Shown: positions 1-8,947, numbered from the stretch's first letter. The stretch: DNA of 64,000 bases from Paraburkholderia ginsengiterrae (GCF_001645125.1 NZ_LXKA01000287.1:1-64000); one strand, 5' to 3'. Numbers and translations: made by a program. The notes: generated by a model not told the origin, from the sequence alone.

Positions 1-1952
1 GTCAGATACTCGACTTTCTCGATGATCGCGCGCGACTCGCCCTTGGGCCGATGATCGATCGCGATACGCAGCGGATCGAGATCGGCGTCGGCCAGCGTGT
101 CGTCCGCCTGTGGCGGGCTGACGCTCAGCACCGCGCCGAGCGTTTCGTTGGGGCGGTACGTGGCGAGACCTTTGAGGCCGTTTTTCCATGCGTCGAAATA
201 GAGGCTTTCGAACGCTTCGAACGGATAGTCGGCGGGCACGTTCACCGTCTTCGAGATCGACGTGTCCACGTAAGGCTGGACGGCGGCCATCATGTCGAGG
301 TGATCGCGCGCCGACATTTCCAGCGCGCTGACGAAATAATCCGGCAAGCGGGTCGTGTCGCCGCCGAGTTCGCGATAGAGGCGATACGCGTAGTCTTCGA
401 CATCGAACGATTCGCGGCCGCCGTCGGCCATCACCTTCATGCGTGTGTAAGTCCACGAGAAGGCCGGTTCGATGCCGTTCGACGCGTTGTCCGCGAAGGC
501 GAGGCTCACCGTGCCGGTCGGCGCGATAGAGAGCAGATGGCTGTTGCGGATCCCGTCGCTGCGGATGGCCTGCTGGATGTCCTCGGGCAGGCGCGAGGCG
601 AAGGTGCCCGGTTCGAGGTAGCGCGCGGCGTCGAATAGCGGAAACGCGCCGCGCTCGCGCGCCAGTTCCACGGACGCGCGATATGCCTCGTCGCGCATCA
701 GCTGCGCGATGCGCACCGCGAAGAAGCGGCCTTCCTGCGAGTTGTAGCGCAAGCCCATCATGACGAGCGTGTCGCCGAGTCCGGTAAAGCCCACGCCGAT
801 GCGCCGCTTGGCGCGCGACTCGTCGTATTGCTGCGGCAGCGGCCACAGCGTCACGTCGAGCACGTTGTCGAGAAAGCGCACTTGCGTGCGGGTGCGTTTG
901 GCAAGGCCGTCCCAGTCGAACGACGGCGTGCGGCCCTTCATCTGCGCGAACGGATCGATAACGAAACGGGTGAGGTTCAAGGGCCCGAGATTACAGCAGC
1001 CATAGGCCGGCAGCGGTTGTTCGCCGCACGGGTTGGTGGCGCGGATAGTTTCGACCGCGCGCAGATTGTTGTCCTCGTTCATGCGCGAGATGAACACGAT
1101 GCCGGGCTCCGCGACGTCGTAGGTGGAGCGCATGATGCGATCCCAGATCTCGCGGGCCGGGCGCTCGCTGTAGACCCACAAACCGTCTTCGCGTTGCCGC
1201 ACATCGCCCGCTGCGCGCTGCGCCGGCGCGGGTTCCGCGCGATGCACGAGTTGCCAGGGCTGATCTTCCTCGACCGCGTGCATGAACGCGTCGGTGACGC
1301 CGACCGAGACGTTGAAGTTGTTCCAGCGGCCTTTCGAGTGCTTGGCCTCGATGAACTCCAGCAGGTCGGGGTGATCGCAATCGAGCACGGCCATTTGCGC
1401 GCCGCGCCGCGAGCCGGCGCTTTCGACGGTGCGGCACGATGCGTCGAACACGTCCATGTAGCTGCACGGTCCGGACGCCGCCGAACTGGTGGTGCGTACC
1501 CGCGCGCCCTTGGGCCGGATCGCGGAGAAGTTGTAGCCGACGCCGCCGCCGCGGCGCATGGTTTCAGCCGCCTGCAGCAGGGCGACGTAGATGCCGGGAA
1601 GACCTTGCTCGTCGACGCCTTGAATCGCATCGCCGACCGGCTGCACGAAGCAGTTGATCAGCGTGGCCGCGATGCCGGTGCCCGCCGCGCTCATGATGCG
1701 GCCGGCACCGAGTGCGCCGTGCCGGAGGTTGTCGGCGAACAGCGCCTCGACCGATTCGCGCAGCGCCGGCGGTTCGGCCTCGGCGACGCCGCGCGCGACG
1801 CGTTGAAAAACATCGTCGGCGGATTGCTCGTCACCCTTCGCGTATTTCTCGAGCAGGACGTCCAGAGAGAATTGCTGCGGCGCGATGAGCGGTTCGACAA
1901 GGGGTGCGGGAGGCGCGGTGGCGGTGCGGGGTGCCGGCGTGTCTTCTGCCAT
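1..1952 (-). CDS. nrdJ: Adenosylcobalamin-dependent (class II) ribonucleotide reductase, C-terminus outside window
   Basis: Reduces ribonucleotides to deoxyribonucleotides with a B12-derived radical, so it works with or without oxygen in the cytosol. The frame is open from ATG 1952 to the left edge, about 650 residues; a C-terminal part is missing. A Pro/Ala-rich N-terminus is followed by NCFVQPVGDAI (first redox cysteine region), a glycine-rich TMRRGGGVGYNFS segment, NPCGEQPLPAYGCCNLG near residue 310 (the cysteine expected to carry the thiyl radical) and PTGTVSLAFADNASNGIEP near residue 480. These are class II hallmarks; no partner beta-subunit gene is adjacent, as expected for this class. 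I looked for a cobalamin riboswitch in the 280-base leader and saw no B12 box. Confidence 0.93.
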   Translation of the reverse strand, partial: MAEDTPAPRTATAPPAPLVEPLIAPQQFSLDVLLEKYAKGDEQSADDVFQRVARGVAEAEPPALRESVEALFADNLRHGALGAGRIMSAAGTGIAATLINCFVQPVGDAIQGVDEQGLPGIYVALLQAAETMRRGGGVGYNFSAIRPKGARVRTTSSAASGPCSYMDVFDASCRTVESAGSRRGAQMAVLDCDHPDLLEFIEAKHSKGRWNNFNVSVGVTDAFMHAVEEDQPWQLVHRAEPAPAQRAAGDVRQREDGLWVYSERPAREIWDRIMRSTYDVAEPGIVFISRMNEDNNLRAVETIRATNPCGEQPLPAYGCCNLGPLNLTRFVIDPFAQMKGRTPSFDWDGLAKRTRTQVRFLDNVLDVTLWPLPQQYDESRAKRRIGVGFTGLGDTLVMMGLRYNSQEGRFFAVRIAQLMRDEAYRASVELARERGAFPLFDAARYLEPGTFASRLPEDIQQAIRSDGIRNSHLLSIAPTGTVSLAFADNASNGIEPAFSWTYTRMKVMADGGRESFDVEDYAYRLYRELGGDTTRLPDYFVSALEMSARDHLDMMAAVQPYVDTSISKTVNVPADYPFEAFESLYFDAWKNGLKGLATYRPNETLGAVLSVSPPQADDTLADADLDPLRIAIDHRPKGESRAIIEKVEYL

Positions 1953-2132
1953 GGTAGGCCCTCAAACGGCGCCGCAACGGCACGGCGGGGTGGTTGGAAG
2001 TGCGGGGGTCACGACAGCGCCGGGTGTGGGGCCGGCAGAGTGACACGGCGCAACGAGATCCACCTTAACGCACGTGGCGCAGGGCCGCAATCAGAGGGAT
2101 TTTGCCCACGATGCCAGGCGGGTCACGCAATG

Positions 2133-2158
2133 TGTCCGGCATGATGGGGTGCCGGACA
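2133..2158. terminator. 9-bp hairpin between DUF3331 gene and nrdJ
   Basis: TGTCCGGCA and TGCCGGACA pair perfectly around an 8-base loop. The hairpin lies downstream of the DUF3331 gene and upstream of nrdJ, both on the minus strand. There is no T-run after it on either strand, so it may be a weak terminator, a processing site or a leader structure of nrdJ. Confidence 0.35.
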
Positions 2159-2233
2159 GACCAGCTGAGGGGGTGCCGTTGCAGCGGGCGTGGCGCGAGG
2201 CAAGCAGGGTAACCGGGGCGGCCGATTGAAGCC

Positions 2234-2518
2234 TCAGGCTTCGGCACAGTCCAGCAGTTCGGCGCAAATCATCGCGGACGCATTCGCGGGCGCCGGACGC
2301 TCGGCCGGTTTGAACACGGCGTCGCCGCGGCGGATCTTGCGGCGCGACACCGCGCAGGTTCCCGACGTATGAGCCGATCTGCGGCGCCAACGCTGTTCGC
2401 CGTAGTGACATCGTCCCGGCTCGACCCAGCGGATGACCAGTGTCGTGTCGGAGCGCTCGAGAATCTCGATGCGTACGCCATTCGTACCGTCAAGGGGGAT
2501 GGACTCTAGGGTCATCAT
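2234..2518 (-). CDS. DUF3331-family small protein
   Basis: A 94-residue protein whose pattern (RIEILERSD, VIRWVEPGRCHYGEQRWRR, GTCAVSRRKIRRGDAVFKP) matches the DUF3331 family as I recall it; that family is known mainly from Burkholderia relatives and has no assigned function. The start at 2518 (a double Met) is chosen because GGAG sits about eight bases upstream; a longer frame to 2626 lacks such a site. No signal peptide or membrane segment is visible and the charge is strongly basic. The short palindrome GAAGCC-TCA-GGCTTC spans the stop codon. Family call is from memory of the pattern, so moderate confidence. Confidence 0.6.
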   Translation of the reverse strand: MMTLESIPLDGTNGVRIEILERSDTTLVIRWVEPGRCHYGEQRWRRRSAHTSGTCAVSRRKIRRGDAVFKPAERPAPANASAMICAELLDCAEA

Positions 2519-2891
2519 TGTCGGCTCCGTATTGTGGAGTGCCGAATGTAGTCCTCCGCGCGGCTTAGAGCCATTGTGCCGCCGTTGAAACACTGTTCCC
2601 CAAATAGCAACAATAAAACTTGACATTCGCGTTATCCCTAAACTACGGGGCTTCGCGAGCGATAGTTAAAGTAAATTGGGGATAGCGCGGATTTTTGCAA
2701 CGCAGTGTTGCATCCAGCGCGACGGACGTAGCGCCAGTAAAGGACAGCGGCGCTTCCATTAAGATGTGGCGATCGACGAGCGGCCGACCGATGCAAGTGT
2801 AGCGGGTTTGCGCTTTTCCGGCCGTCTCGCGCGCAGTCCGCTGCAATGGAAGCCCTTCGGGGCACACCAGCATGAAACCAGAAGAGCTCAC
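2519..2891. other. Divergent intergenic region, DUF3331 / AI-2E exporter
   Basis: No gene seen. The first 130 bases are AT-rich, including TTGACA at 2620-2625, but no well-spaced -10 element follows on the plus strand. Open frames here are only upstream extensions of the flanking genes. Confidence 0.5.
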
Positions 2892-3992
2892 ATGACTTCA
2901 CGCCCACCTATCGCACCCCCTGAAGCGCAGCAAAATCCGGAGGAGCCGGATGATCCGGCTTGCCTGATAAGACAGAAGCGGGCGTCGGTTGCGCTGTACA
3001 TCGGACTGGTGCTGCTGGCGCTGTGGGTGGTGCGCGACTTCATCGTGGTGGTGGCCTGGGCCGGTGTGCTTGCCATTGCGCTGTGGCCGCTGCTGCGTAA
3101 AGTCGAAAGTCATCGCTGGTTCAGCGGCCGCGCGACCCTGATCGCCACGGCGCTGACGCTCGCGATCGCATTGCTGGTCGTGCTGCCGGTGGGCATCGGC
3201 ATCGCTCAGGCGTTTCGCGAGGCGCATGACATGAGCGAGTGGTTCAAGAATGCGCAGGAAAACGGTATCGCGGTGCCGGACTTCATTGCGCATCTGCCGT
3301 TCGGCACGCAGCAGATTTCTACGTGGTGGCAGGCCAACCTCGCGCAGCCGCTGCGCGACACGGCGGCCATGAAAGGACTGCACAGCGAGACGGTGATGAC
3401 GCTCGGCCGCCGCTTCGGTGCGCGTGCCGCGCATGCGGTGACGGTGTTCGGTTTCATGCTGGTCACGCTGTTCGTGATCTTCCAGGCGGGGCCGCGGCTT
3501 TCGGGCGCGTTGCTCAAAGGCGCGCGGCGCGGCTTCGGCGACGACGGCGCGCAGCTTCTTCAACACATGGCCACCGCCGTGCGCGGCACGGTGTCGGGAT
3601 TGGTGGTGGTCGGCCTCTGCGAAGGCGCGCTGCTGGGTGCCGCCTATTTCGTCACCGGCTTGCCGCATGTCGCGCTGCTCGCGTTCGTCACCGCGATTGC
3701 CGCGATGCTGCCGTTCTGCGCGCCGCTCACGTTCGGCCTTGCGGCTTTGTGGCTGCTCACGCAGGGCTCGGTGGCCGGCGCCATCGGGCTTGCCGTGTTC
3801 GGTTCCATCGTGGTGTTCGTCGCCGAGCATTTCGTGCGGCCGGTGCTGATCGGCAATTCGACGCGCTTGCCGTTCCTGCTCGTGCTGTTCGGCATTCTGG
3901 GCGGCGCGGAGACGTTCGGCCTGCTCGGCATTTTCATCGGACCGGCGCTGATGACCGTGCTGATGGTGCTGTGGACCGACATCGTGCGATAG
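2892..3992 (+). CDS. AI-2E family transporter (PerM/YdiK type)
   Basis: A 366-residue inner-membrane protein with about eight hydrophobic segments; the first pair lies near residues 32-70 and the last near 320-360. The C-terminal half contains VEHFVRP-like (AEHFVRPVLIG) and GIFIGPALM signatures typical of the AI-2E/PerM family, whose members export varied small molecules; the name does not prove autoinducer transport. The start at 2892 gives a hydrophilic 25-residue tail before the first membrane segment, with an AGAAGAG ribosome site; the longer frame from 2766 is less likely. It stands alone, convergent with the esterase gene 45 bases downstream. Confidence 0.85.
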   Translation: MTSRPPIAPPEAQQNPEEPDDPACLIRQKRASVALYIGLVLLALWVVRDFIVVVAWAGVLAIALWPLLRKVESHRWFSGRATLIATALTLAIALLVVLPVGIGIAQAFREAHDMSEWFKNAQENGIAVPDFIAHLPFGTQQISTWWQANLAQPLRDTAAMKGLHSETVMTLGRRFGARAAHAVTVFGFMLVTLFVIFQAGPRLSGALLKGARRGFGDDGAQLLQHMATAVRGTVSGLVVVGLCEGALLGAAYFVTGLPHVALLAFVTAIAAMLPFCAPLTFGLAALWLLTQGSVAGAIGLAVFGSIVVFVAEHFVRPVLIGNSTRLPFLLVLFGILGGAETFGLLGIFIGPALMTVLMVLWTDIVR

Positions 3993-4037
3993 CCGCACGG
4001 GTCTTTCAGATGTGTTTCCGACGCACGCGGCAGTCCG

Positions 4038-4910
4038 TCAGGGCCGCTGATTCGACGGATGCTCCTGGGCCGGCGGCTTCACGCAGCCCAGCGTGTATTT
4101 CAGCGCGGCGGGCAGCAGCGCGCTCCACACGTCCCACGTGTGGCCGCCGTCGATAATGCGCAACGCCGCCGGATTGCCCGCCAGCCGCAGGTGCGTGTAC
4201 AGCGAAGAGGCGTCGGCCTGGATCGCGAGGTCGTCGTCGCCGGCGGCGATGAAGACAGGCAGGCGATACGGCCGGCTCATGTAGCGGTCCCACTGTGCCG
4301 GATAGTTGAGCTCGTGCCAGACGCGCGGATCGAACTCGCGTTCGCCGAACACGCCGACGCGGCGCGCCGCCGAGGCACGCGGCGGTTCATTCGGATAGAT
4401 CGCGGGGCTCAGCAGCAGCGCGCCGCAAAAGCGCTCCGGCTGGGTCATCGCATAGCGCAGCGCGCCGAAGCCGCCCATCGACACGCCGCCGATCATGCGG
4501 CCGCCGCGTTGTGTCGAGACCGCGTAGCGCGCTTCGATCTCGGGCAGCAGATCGTCGAAGAACGCGGTCTCCATCTTTTCCTTGCGATCGACGTACCAGT
4601 CCGTGCCGCCTTGCGGCATCACGATCACGACGGGCGGCATGTCCTTGTGATCGATCAGCGCGTCGGCCGTGGCTTGCAGGTTGCCTTGCGAAATCCAGTC
4701 GTTGGCGTCGCCGTTGTTGCCGTGCAGGAGATAGAGCACCGGCAGACGGCCGGCGTCGTGGCGATAGCCGCTCGGCAGATAGATCGTGTAGGCCCAGTCG
4801 CGGCCGAGCGCCTCGGAGTAGAAACTGCGGTTGAAGACGCTGCTGGCGAGCGCCGGCACAGCCGTTGCGGCGCACAGAGCAACGAGCACGGATTGTCGAA
4901 ATAGACGCAT
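4038..4910 (-). CDS. Secreted esterase, alpha/beta hydrolase of the esterase D type
   Basis: A 290-residue protein with a Sec signal peptide (cleavage after PALA, about residue 22). The fold is alpha/beta hydrolase: LYLLHGNNGDANDW oxyanion-side loop near residue 60, nucleophile elbow GVSMGG near residue 143, acid candidate in GDDDLAIQ near 224 and histidine in GGHTWDVW near 256. Family members hydrolyse acyl esters, including acyl-sugars and S-formylglutathione, but an exported member next to an OpgC-type acyltransferase suggests a role in envelope ester turnover (inference). It is the second gene of a two-gene unit, 36 bases after the opgC-like gene. No clear ribosome site is visible before ATG 4910. 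Confidence 0.83.
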   Translation of the reverse strand: MRLFRQSVLVALCAATAVPALASSVFNRSFYSEALGRDWAYTIYLPSGYRHDAGRLPVLYLLHGNNGDANDWISQGNLQATADALIDHKDMPPVVIVMPQGGTDWYVDRKEKMETAFFDDLLPEIEARYAVSTQRGGRMIGGVSMGGFGALRYAMTQPERFCGALLLSPAIYPNEPPRASAARRVGVFGEREFDPRVWHELNYPAQWDRYMSRPYRLPVFIAAGDDDLAIQADASSLYTHLRLAGNPAALRIIDGGHTWDVWSALLPAALKYTLGCVKPPAQEHPSNQRP

Positions 4911-4946
4911 GTCAGATCAGGAGACGGTGTCCGGAGCGCGCACCGC

Positions 4947-6056
4947 TCATGGCGAGATGCGCAGATGCGCGTCATACAGGCGCGCAGCGAGGCGCTTGAG
5001 CGGTTCCGCGGCGAGCGCCACCGCGAATAGCGCACCGACCGCGATCGCATCGGCGAGCAACCCGAGCGGATAGTTCAGATAGCCCTCGGTCGCCGCGTAC
5101 AGCACTGAATCGACCACGAGCGAAATCACCGCGCCGGCAACGAAGCACAGCAGCCCTTGACGGCCGATCGCGCCGACCCAAGGCAGCCATTGCGCGAGCT
5201 TCTTCGCCCAGCCGAGCTGAATGAGATTCGCGACGAACCATGCGATGGCGAGGAAGTTGATCGCCCGCAAGTAGGAGAGGTTCTGCTTGAAGCTCCCATC
5301 GAGCGGCTCGCGCTCGATAGAGAGCTTGTAGTACGCCGCGGCCGCCACGACCGCAAACGCCAGCACGCTGACCAGCCAGCCCAACCGGTGCGCGCTGATG
5401 CGCTGATAGACCGGCTGGCAACGGGCCAGCACGCCGAGCACGAACAGCAGTTGCCAGGCGAACGGATTGAAATCCCAGTGCATGTCCGGCGCGGCGGGCA
5501 GATAGGCGTCGATGGCGGGCGCGCCCGCCCACAGCGCGACGCTGCCGGCGAGCAGCAGCCACGGCCGGGTGCGCGCGAGCGGCAGGATCATGGGCACCAG
5601 CAGGGCGAAAAACGCGTACATGGGCAGCACGGAGGCCAGATAGGGCTGCCGGCGGAACAGCAGGATGTCGCGCAGCGCCGCGACGGGGGTGTCCATCAGA
5701 TCGTCGAGATCGGTGACGGCGAGGTTCGGCCCGTCGATGCTGAACGCGGTGAGCACCGCGCTGACCAGTAGCATCAGGGCGGCGGTGACGAGGAACGCCC
5801 GGTAGATCTCCAGCGAGCGCCGCAGGAAGCGGCCGCGCGCGATCGTCTCATTGCGCCGTTCGGCCAGCGCGGCGTATGCCGTGGCGGTGGCAAAACCGCC
5901 GAGGAACACGAAAACTTCCGCGGCATCGCACAGCGCATAGGCGTGCAGCGTGACGCGCGACAGGATGCTGCCGCCAATGTGATCGACGACGATGATCAGA
6001 AGGACCAGTCCACGGAAAAAATCTAGCTCGATCAGGCGGGATTGCGACTTTTGCAT
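4947..6056 (-). CDS. opgC: OpgC-domain membrane protein
   Basis: A 369-residue integral membrane protein with roughly ten hydrophobic segments. The N-terminal RLIELDFFRGLVLLIIVVDH block and FVFLGGFATA match the OpgC family, which succinylates periplasmic osmoregulated glucans in enterobacteria and belongs to the wider acyltransferase-3 group. ATG 6056 is the first start and places the charged N-terminus in the cytoplasm. First gene of a unit with the esterase behind it; a glucan acyltransferase plus exported esterase is a sensible pair for modifying a periplasmic polymer, but the substrate cannot be read from sequence. No glucan synthase (opgGH) is in the window. Confidence 0.82.
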   Translation of the reverse strand: MQKSQSRLIELDFFRGLVLLIIVVDHIGGSILSRVTLHAYALCDAAEVFVFLGGFATATAYAALAERRNETIARGRFLRRSLEIYRAFLVTAALMLLVSAVLTAFSIDGPNLAVTDLDDLMDTPVAALRDILLFRRQPYLASVLPMYAFFALLVPMILPLARTRPWLLLAGSVALWAGAPAIDAYLPAAPDMHWDFNPFAWQLLFVLGVLARCQPVYQRISAHRLGWLVSVLAFAVVAAAAYYKLSIEREPLDGSFKQNLSYLRAINFLAIAWFVANLIQLGWAKKLAQWLPWVGAIGRQGLLCFVAGAVISLVVDSVLYAATEGYLNYPLGLLADAIAVGALFAVALAAEPLKRLAARLYDAHLRISP

Positions 6057-6595
6057 TGAGTGGTGCCAAAAGCAGCCCCGTGCGACGGCGCGCTGATGCA
6101 GCGCAGCTGGCGTCTCACCGGGCTTCTGGAAATGGGGTTGGGCGCTGCCGAACAGTGCTGTGCAGACGGCCCGCGTTGCCGCAATCGACCGGCCGGGTCG
6201 GGCGCGTTGTCAAGGGCAGTAAAAGTGACCCTCGTGGCGTCGTCGAGTTCCGCTGCAGCGCCGCAAAAGCTTTCAATTATATTTCATTCTGTGTCAAAGC
6301 CGCTTGCGACCGCGCAAGTCCGCGGCCGCTTGGCGGCCGATCAACGGCTGCCCGCTCAAGTCCTGGCGGCGCACCGCCGTTTACCTGAATGAGCGGCGCG
6401 ATAAAAGGGTCTGGCGCACCGAGTGGAGATTTAGCAACATTTTGGGATATCGGCGCGACACCCAATGGACGGCAGGCAAACGGCGTGTGAGGATTTCCTT
6501 AAAGCGCCTCGGGGTCGGTTAGCACCTTGTCGAAGCGCCAAAAAACAAAGCGGCCGGATCGAGTTGACCCATTGCTCGAGTGCAGGGAGATCTTC
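6057..6595. other. Divergent region upstream of opgC and porin genes
   Basis: No convincing gene; frames starting near 6060 have no ribosome site. An AT-rich island at 6271-6300 carries, on the minus strand, TTGACA (6292-6297) and a perfect TATAAT (6276-6281), but only 10 bases apart, too close for a normal sigma-70 pair. The porin leader proximal to 6596 is likely long, as is common for porin mRNAs. Confidence 0.4.
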
Positions 6596-7756
6596 ATGAA
6601 CAAGCAAGTGTTCGCGCTGGCTGTCTCTGCCGCTGTCTCCTCCCTTTTTGCCGCGCCGGCCATGGCGCAGACGAGCGTGACGCTGTACGGCGTGCTCGAC
6701 GAAGGCATCAACTACACCAACAATGTCGGCCGCGGCCATGTCTATGAGCTGGCGAGCGGCTATGCACAAGGCAGCCGCTGGGGGCTGAAGGGCGCCGAGG
6801 AACTGGGCGGCGGCCTGAAAGCGATCTTCCAGCTCGAGAACGGTTTCGACCTGAATACCGGGCGGCTCAACCAGGGCGGACGGATGTTCGGCCGTCAGGC
6901 TTTCGTCGGCTTGAGCGCCGAGCGCTACGGCACGTTGACGTTTGGCCGGCAGTATGACTCGGTGGTCGACTTTCTGGCGCAGACCACGGCCAACGGCAAC
7001 TGGGCCGGCTACCTCTTCTCGCATCCGTACGACAACGACAACACGGACAACTCGTTTCGCCTCGACAACGCCGTCAAGTACACCAGTCCGTCGCTTTCCG
7101 GCTTCCAGTTCGGCGGCGTCTACAGCTTCAGCAACGACACCAACTTCGCGAACAATCGCGCCTACAGTTTTGGTGGCCAGTATGCGTATGGCGGCTTGCT
7201 GGTGGCCGCCGCTTACCTGCAGGCTGACAATCCCGGCAATGGATCTAATGGCGCGATCACGGCGAACGACGCCAGTTTCATCGCCGCGCGCATGCGCGTG
7301 TTCGGCGGCGGCATCACCTATACGTTCGGCCCGGCGACGGCCGGCTTTGTCTACACCAATTCGAACTATCTGGACCCGACCGGCAACGGCTATCTCGGCG
7401 TGACGCCGCTCGTGCCGCCGGGTGTGCTGCTGAACTCGCTGAAGTATCAGAACTTCGAGGTGAACGGCAAGTACCAGATTTCGCCGATGCTGTTTGTCGG
7501 CGCGCAATACGTGTACACGATGGAAACGTACGACGCTTCGAGCGGCGGCGTGAAGCCGAAAATTCACTCTTTCGGCCTGATGGCGGACTACAACCTGTCC
7601 AAACGCACCGACGTCTACATTCAGGGCGAGTATCAGCAGGTGACCGGCGATTCGACTTATTCCATTCTGGATGACGCCTTCACGCCCGGCACCCAGGCAC
7701 CTTCATCCACGTCGAAGCAGGTCGTGGTGCGGGCGGCGATACGGCATAAGTTCTAG
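6596..7756 (+). CDS. Outer-membrane general porin (trimeric beta-barrel, porin_4 type)
   Basis: A 386-residue outer-membrane channel for small hydrophilic solutes. The signal peptide MNKQVFALAVSAAVSS ends at AMAQ (about residue 22), and the mature protein begins TSVTLYGVLDEGINY, the usual first strand of Burkholderia porins. The conserved loop-3 region (RQAFVGLSAERYGTLTFGRQYDSV) follows, and the chain ends with alternating hydrophobic residues and a terminal Phe (RAAIRHKF), the sorting signal for the BAM complex. The start at 6596 has GGGAGA seven bases upstream. Monocistronic, with a GC-rich hairpin just after the stop. Confidence 0.95.
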   Translation: MNKQVFALAVSAAVSSLFAAPAMAQTSVTLYGVLDEGINYTNNVGRGHVYELASGYAQGSRWGLKGAEELGGGLKAIFQLENGFDLNTGRLNQGGRMFGRQAFVGLSAERYGTLTFGRQYDSVVDFLAQTTANGNWAGYLFSHPYDNDNTDNSFRLDNAVKYTSPSLSGFQFGGVYSFSNDTNFANNRAYSFGGQYAYGGLLVAAAYLQADNPGNGSNGAITANDASFIAARMRVFGGGITYTFGPATAGFVYTNSNYLDPTGNGYLGVTPLVPPGVLLNSLKYQNFEVNGKYQISPMLFVGAQYVYTMETYDASSGGVKPKIHSFGLMADYNLSKRTDVYIQGEYQQVTGDSTYSILDDAFTPGTQAPSSTSKQVVVRAAIRHKF

Positions 7757-7771
7757 ACACGTTTCGCGTGA

Positions 7772-7786
7772 CCGGGCCTGGCCCGG
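7772..7786. terminator. GC-rich hairpin after porin gene
   Basis: CCGGGCC-T-GGCCCGG, 7-bp arms with a minimal loop, in the 49 bases between the porin stop and the convergent small membrane-protein gene. No T-run follows, so it could be Rho-independent only weakly. Confidence 0.35.
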
Positions 7787-7805
7787 CCCGGCCCAGCCGG
7801 CACGC

Positions 7806-8135
7806 TCAGTTCATCACGTAGTTCTGAATCAGAATTCCGACGATCACGCCGAACGGAATGCCGAAGGTCCGGCCGCGAAGCGTCGCGTTGATGTCTTCAT
7901 CGAGCACGAAGCTGCAGCGGCGCTCGCGCCAGACGGTTTTATAGGCCAGGGGCTTCGCATCGACGATCACGATGGAAACTAGCACGGTCACGATGACCTG
8001 TTGCAATGCATGAAGTTTGGCAACAAACGGCGAAAATTGGCCGGCGTTGCACAACAGCACCATGATGACAGCGGCAATCAGGGTGCCGAAGAAAAAGCCA
8101 CTCATGAATCGACTGGCTGAAGTATTTGAATCCAC
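7806..8135 (-). CDS. Small membrane protein of unknown function
   Basis: I do not recognise this family. The C-terminal part has three hydrophobic stretches: MSGFFFGTLIAAVIMVLLC, VIVTVLVSIVIVDA and FGIPFGVIVGILIQNYV, with a polar loop (ERRCSFVLDEDINATLRG) between the last two. I place the start at GTG 8135, giving 109 residues, because GAGG lies five bases upstream; ATG 8105 and ATG 8252 have no ribosome site. The leader is AT-rich and strongly structured (see separate entries). Convergent with the porin; nudK lies upstream on the same strand, 211 bases away. Confidence 0.55.
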   Translation of the reverse strand: MDSNTSASRFMSGFFFGTLIAAVIMVLLCNAGQFSPFVAKLHALQQVIVTVLVSIVIVDAKPLAYKTVWRERRCSFVLDEDINATLRGRTFGIPFGVIVGILIQNYVMN

Positions 8136-8151
8136 TGGAACCTCGGCTTGG

Positions 8152-8177
8152 TTCGCCACTTTGATAAGGGTGGCGAA
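8152..8177 (-). promoter_or_regulatory. Leader hairpin of the small membrane-protein gene
   Basis: TTCGCCAC (8152-8159) and GTGGCGAA (8170-8177) pair perfectly around 10 bases, ending 17 bases from the chosen GTG start, close enough to affect ribosome access. Confidence 0.4.
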
Positions 8178-8281
8178 ATAAAAAATATTCAAAGGGGAAG
8201 GGCGTGCCACGTGAAGAGCCGGTGCCGTTTTGAATGCGGCACCGATCTTCATTCAGGGAACACGTAAGAATATTTTTTATT
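8177..8281. repeat. 14-bp perfect AT-rich inverted repeat
   Basis: AATAAAAAATATTC (8177-8190) is repeated inverted as GAATATTTTTTATT (8268-8281), 77 bases apart, upstream of the small membrane-protein gene. The AT content is far below local GC, so this is a likely protein-binding or promoter region. Confidence 0.6.
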
Positions 8282-8359
8282 GCCTGTCGCGGCCTATCGT
8301 CCTTTTCCTAATGCGAGATAGGATGCGTCCTAAAAACGTGGAAACTCGCCGCTCGCCGT

Positions 8360-8947
8360 TCAGGTAGTGAACAGATTCAATTTGGCGTATTGCAACAGCA
8401 TGATGGTCTTGCCGTCGACGATCTCGCCGCGCTCGATCATGGCGAGCGCCTCGTCCAGCCTCAGTTCCAGCACCTCGATATCTTCGCCTTCATCGGCAAG
8501 GCCGCCGCCGGCGCCGACCTTGGCGACCGCATCGTATTCAGCGACGAAAAAGTGCAGCTTTTCCGTGACCGAACCCGGGCTCATGAAGGCTTCGAATACC
8601 TTGCGCACGTCGTGCACGCGATAGCCGGTTTCCTCCTCGACTTCCGCGCGAATCCGTTCTTCCGGCGAGGCGGCCTCCAGCAGGCCGGCCGGCGCCTCGA
8701 TCAGCATGCCGTGATGACCGTTGACGAACGCCGGCAGCCGAAATTGCCGCGTCAGCACGACCGTGCGACGGCGCGGATCGTAAAGCAGCAGTGTCGCGCC
8801 GTTGCCGCGGTCATAGGTTTCGCGGCTCTGGCGCTGCCAGTTGCCGTCGGCGCGCCGGTAGTCGAATGTGGTTTTCTTCAGCACGTACCAGTCGTCCGAC
8901 AGCACCTCGACGTCGAGAATTTTTACGCGCCCGGCGGTTTCGTTCAT
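8360..8947 (-). CDS. nudK: Nudix hydrolase, GDP-mannose pyrophosphatase (NudK/YffH type)
   Basis: A cytosolic pyrophosphatase that in E. coli NudK cleaves GDP-mannose and related nucleotide sugars. The chain aligns by eye along its whole length with NudK: REVYDRGNGATILLY-like segment (RETYDRGNGATLLLYDP), RQFRLPAFVNGHHGMLIEA, Nudix box GLLEAASPEERIRAEVEEETGY with the metal-binding EEET core, then FMSPGSVTEKLHFFVAEY and DGKTIMLLQYAKL. Length (195 residues) fits the family (about 191). ATG 8947 is preferred because AGG lies about nine bases upstream; ATG 8956 would add three residues. Divergent from the DeoR gene at 9070, sharing its operator-like repeats. Confidence 0.9.
   Translation of the reverse strand: MNETAGRVKILDVEVLSDDWYVLKKTTFDYRRADGNWQRQSRETYDRGNGATLLLYDPRRRTVVLTRQFRLPAFVNGHHGMLIEAPAGLLEAASPEERIRAEVEEETGYRVHDVRKVFEAFMSPGSVTEKLHFFVAEYDAVAKVGAGGGLADEGEDIEVLELRLDEALAMIERGEIVDGKTIMLLQYAKLNLFTT

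Noticed and set aside
1953-2233. Possible cobalamin riboswitch before the B12-dependent reductase
   Set aside because: No B12 box or its usual surrounding pairing could be found on the minus strand; only a 9-bp hairpin is present.
6276-6297. TTGACA plus TATAAT pair as a strong opgC promoter
   Set aside because: Only 10 bases separate them, too close for sigma-70; at most one of the two elements is used.
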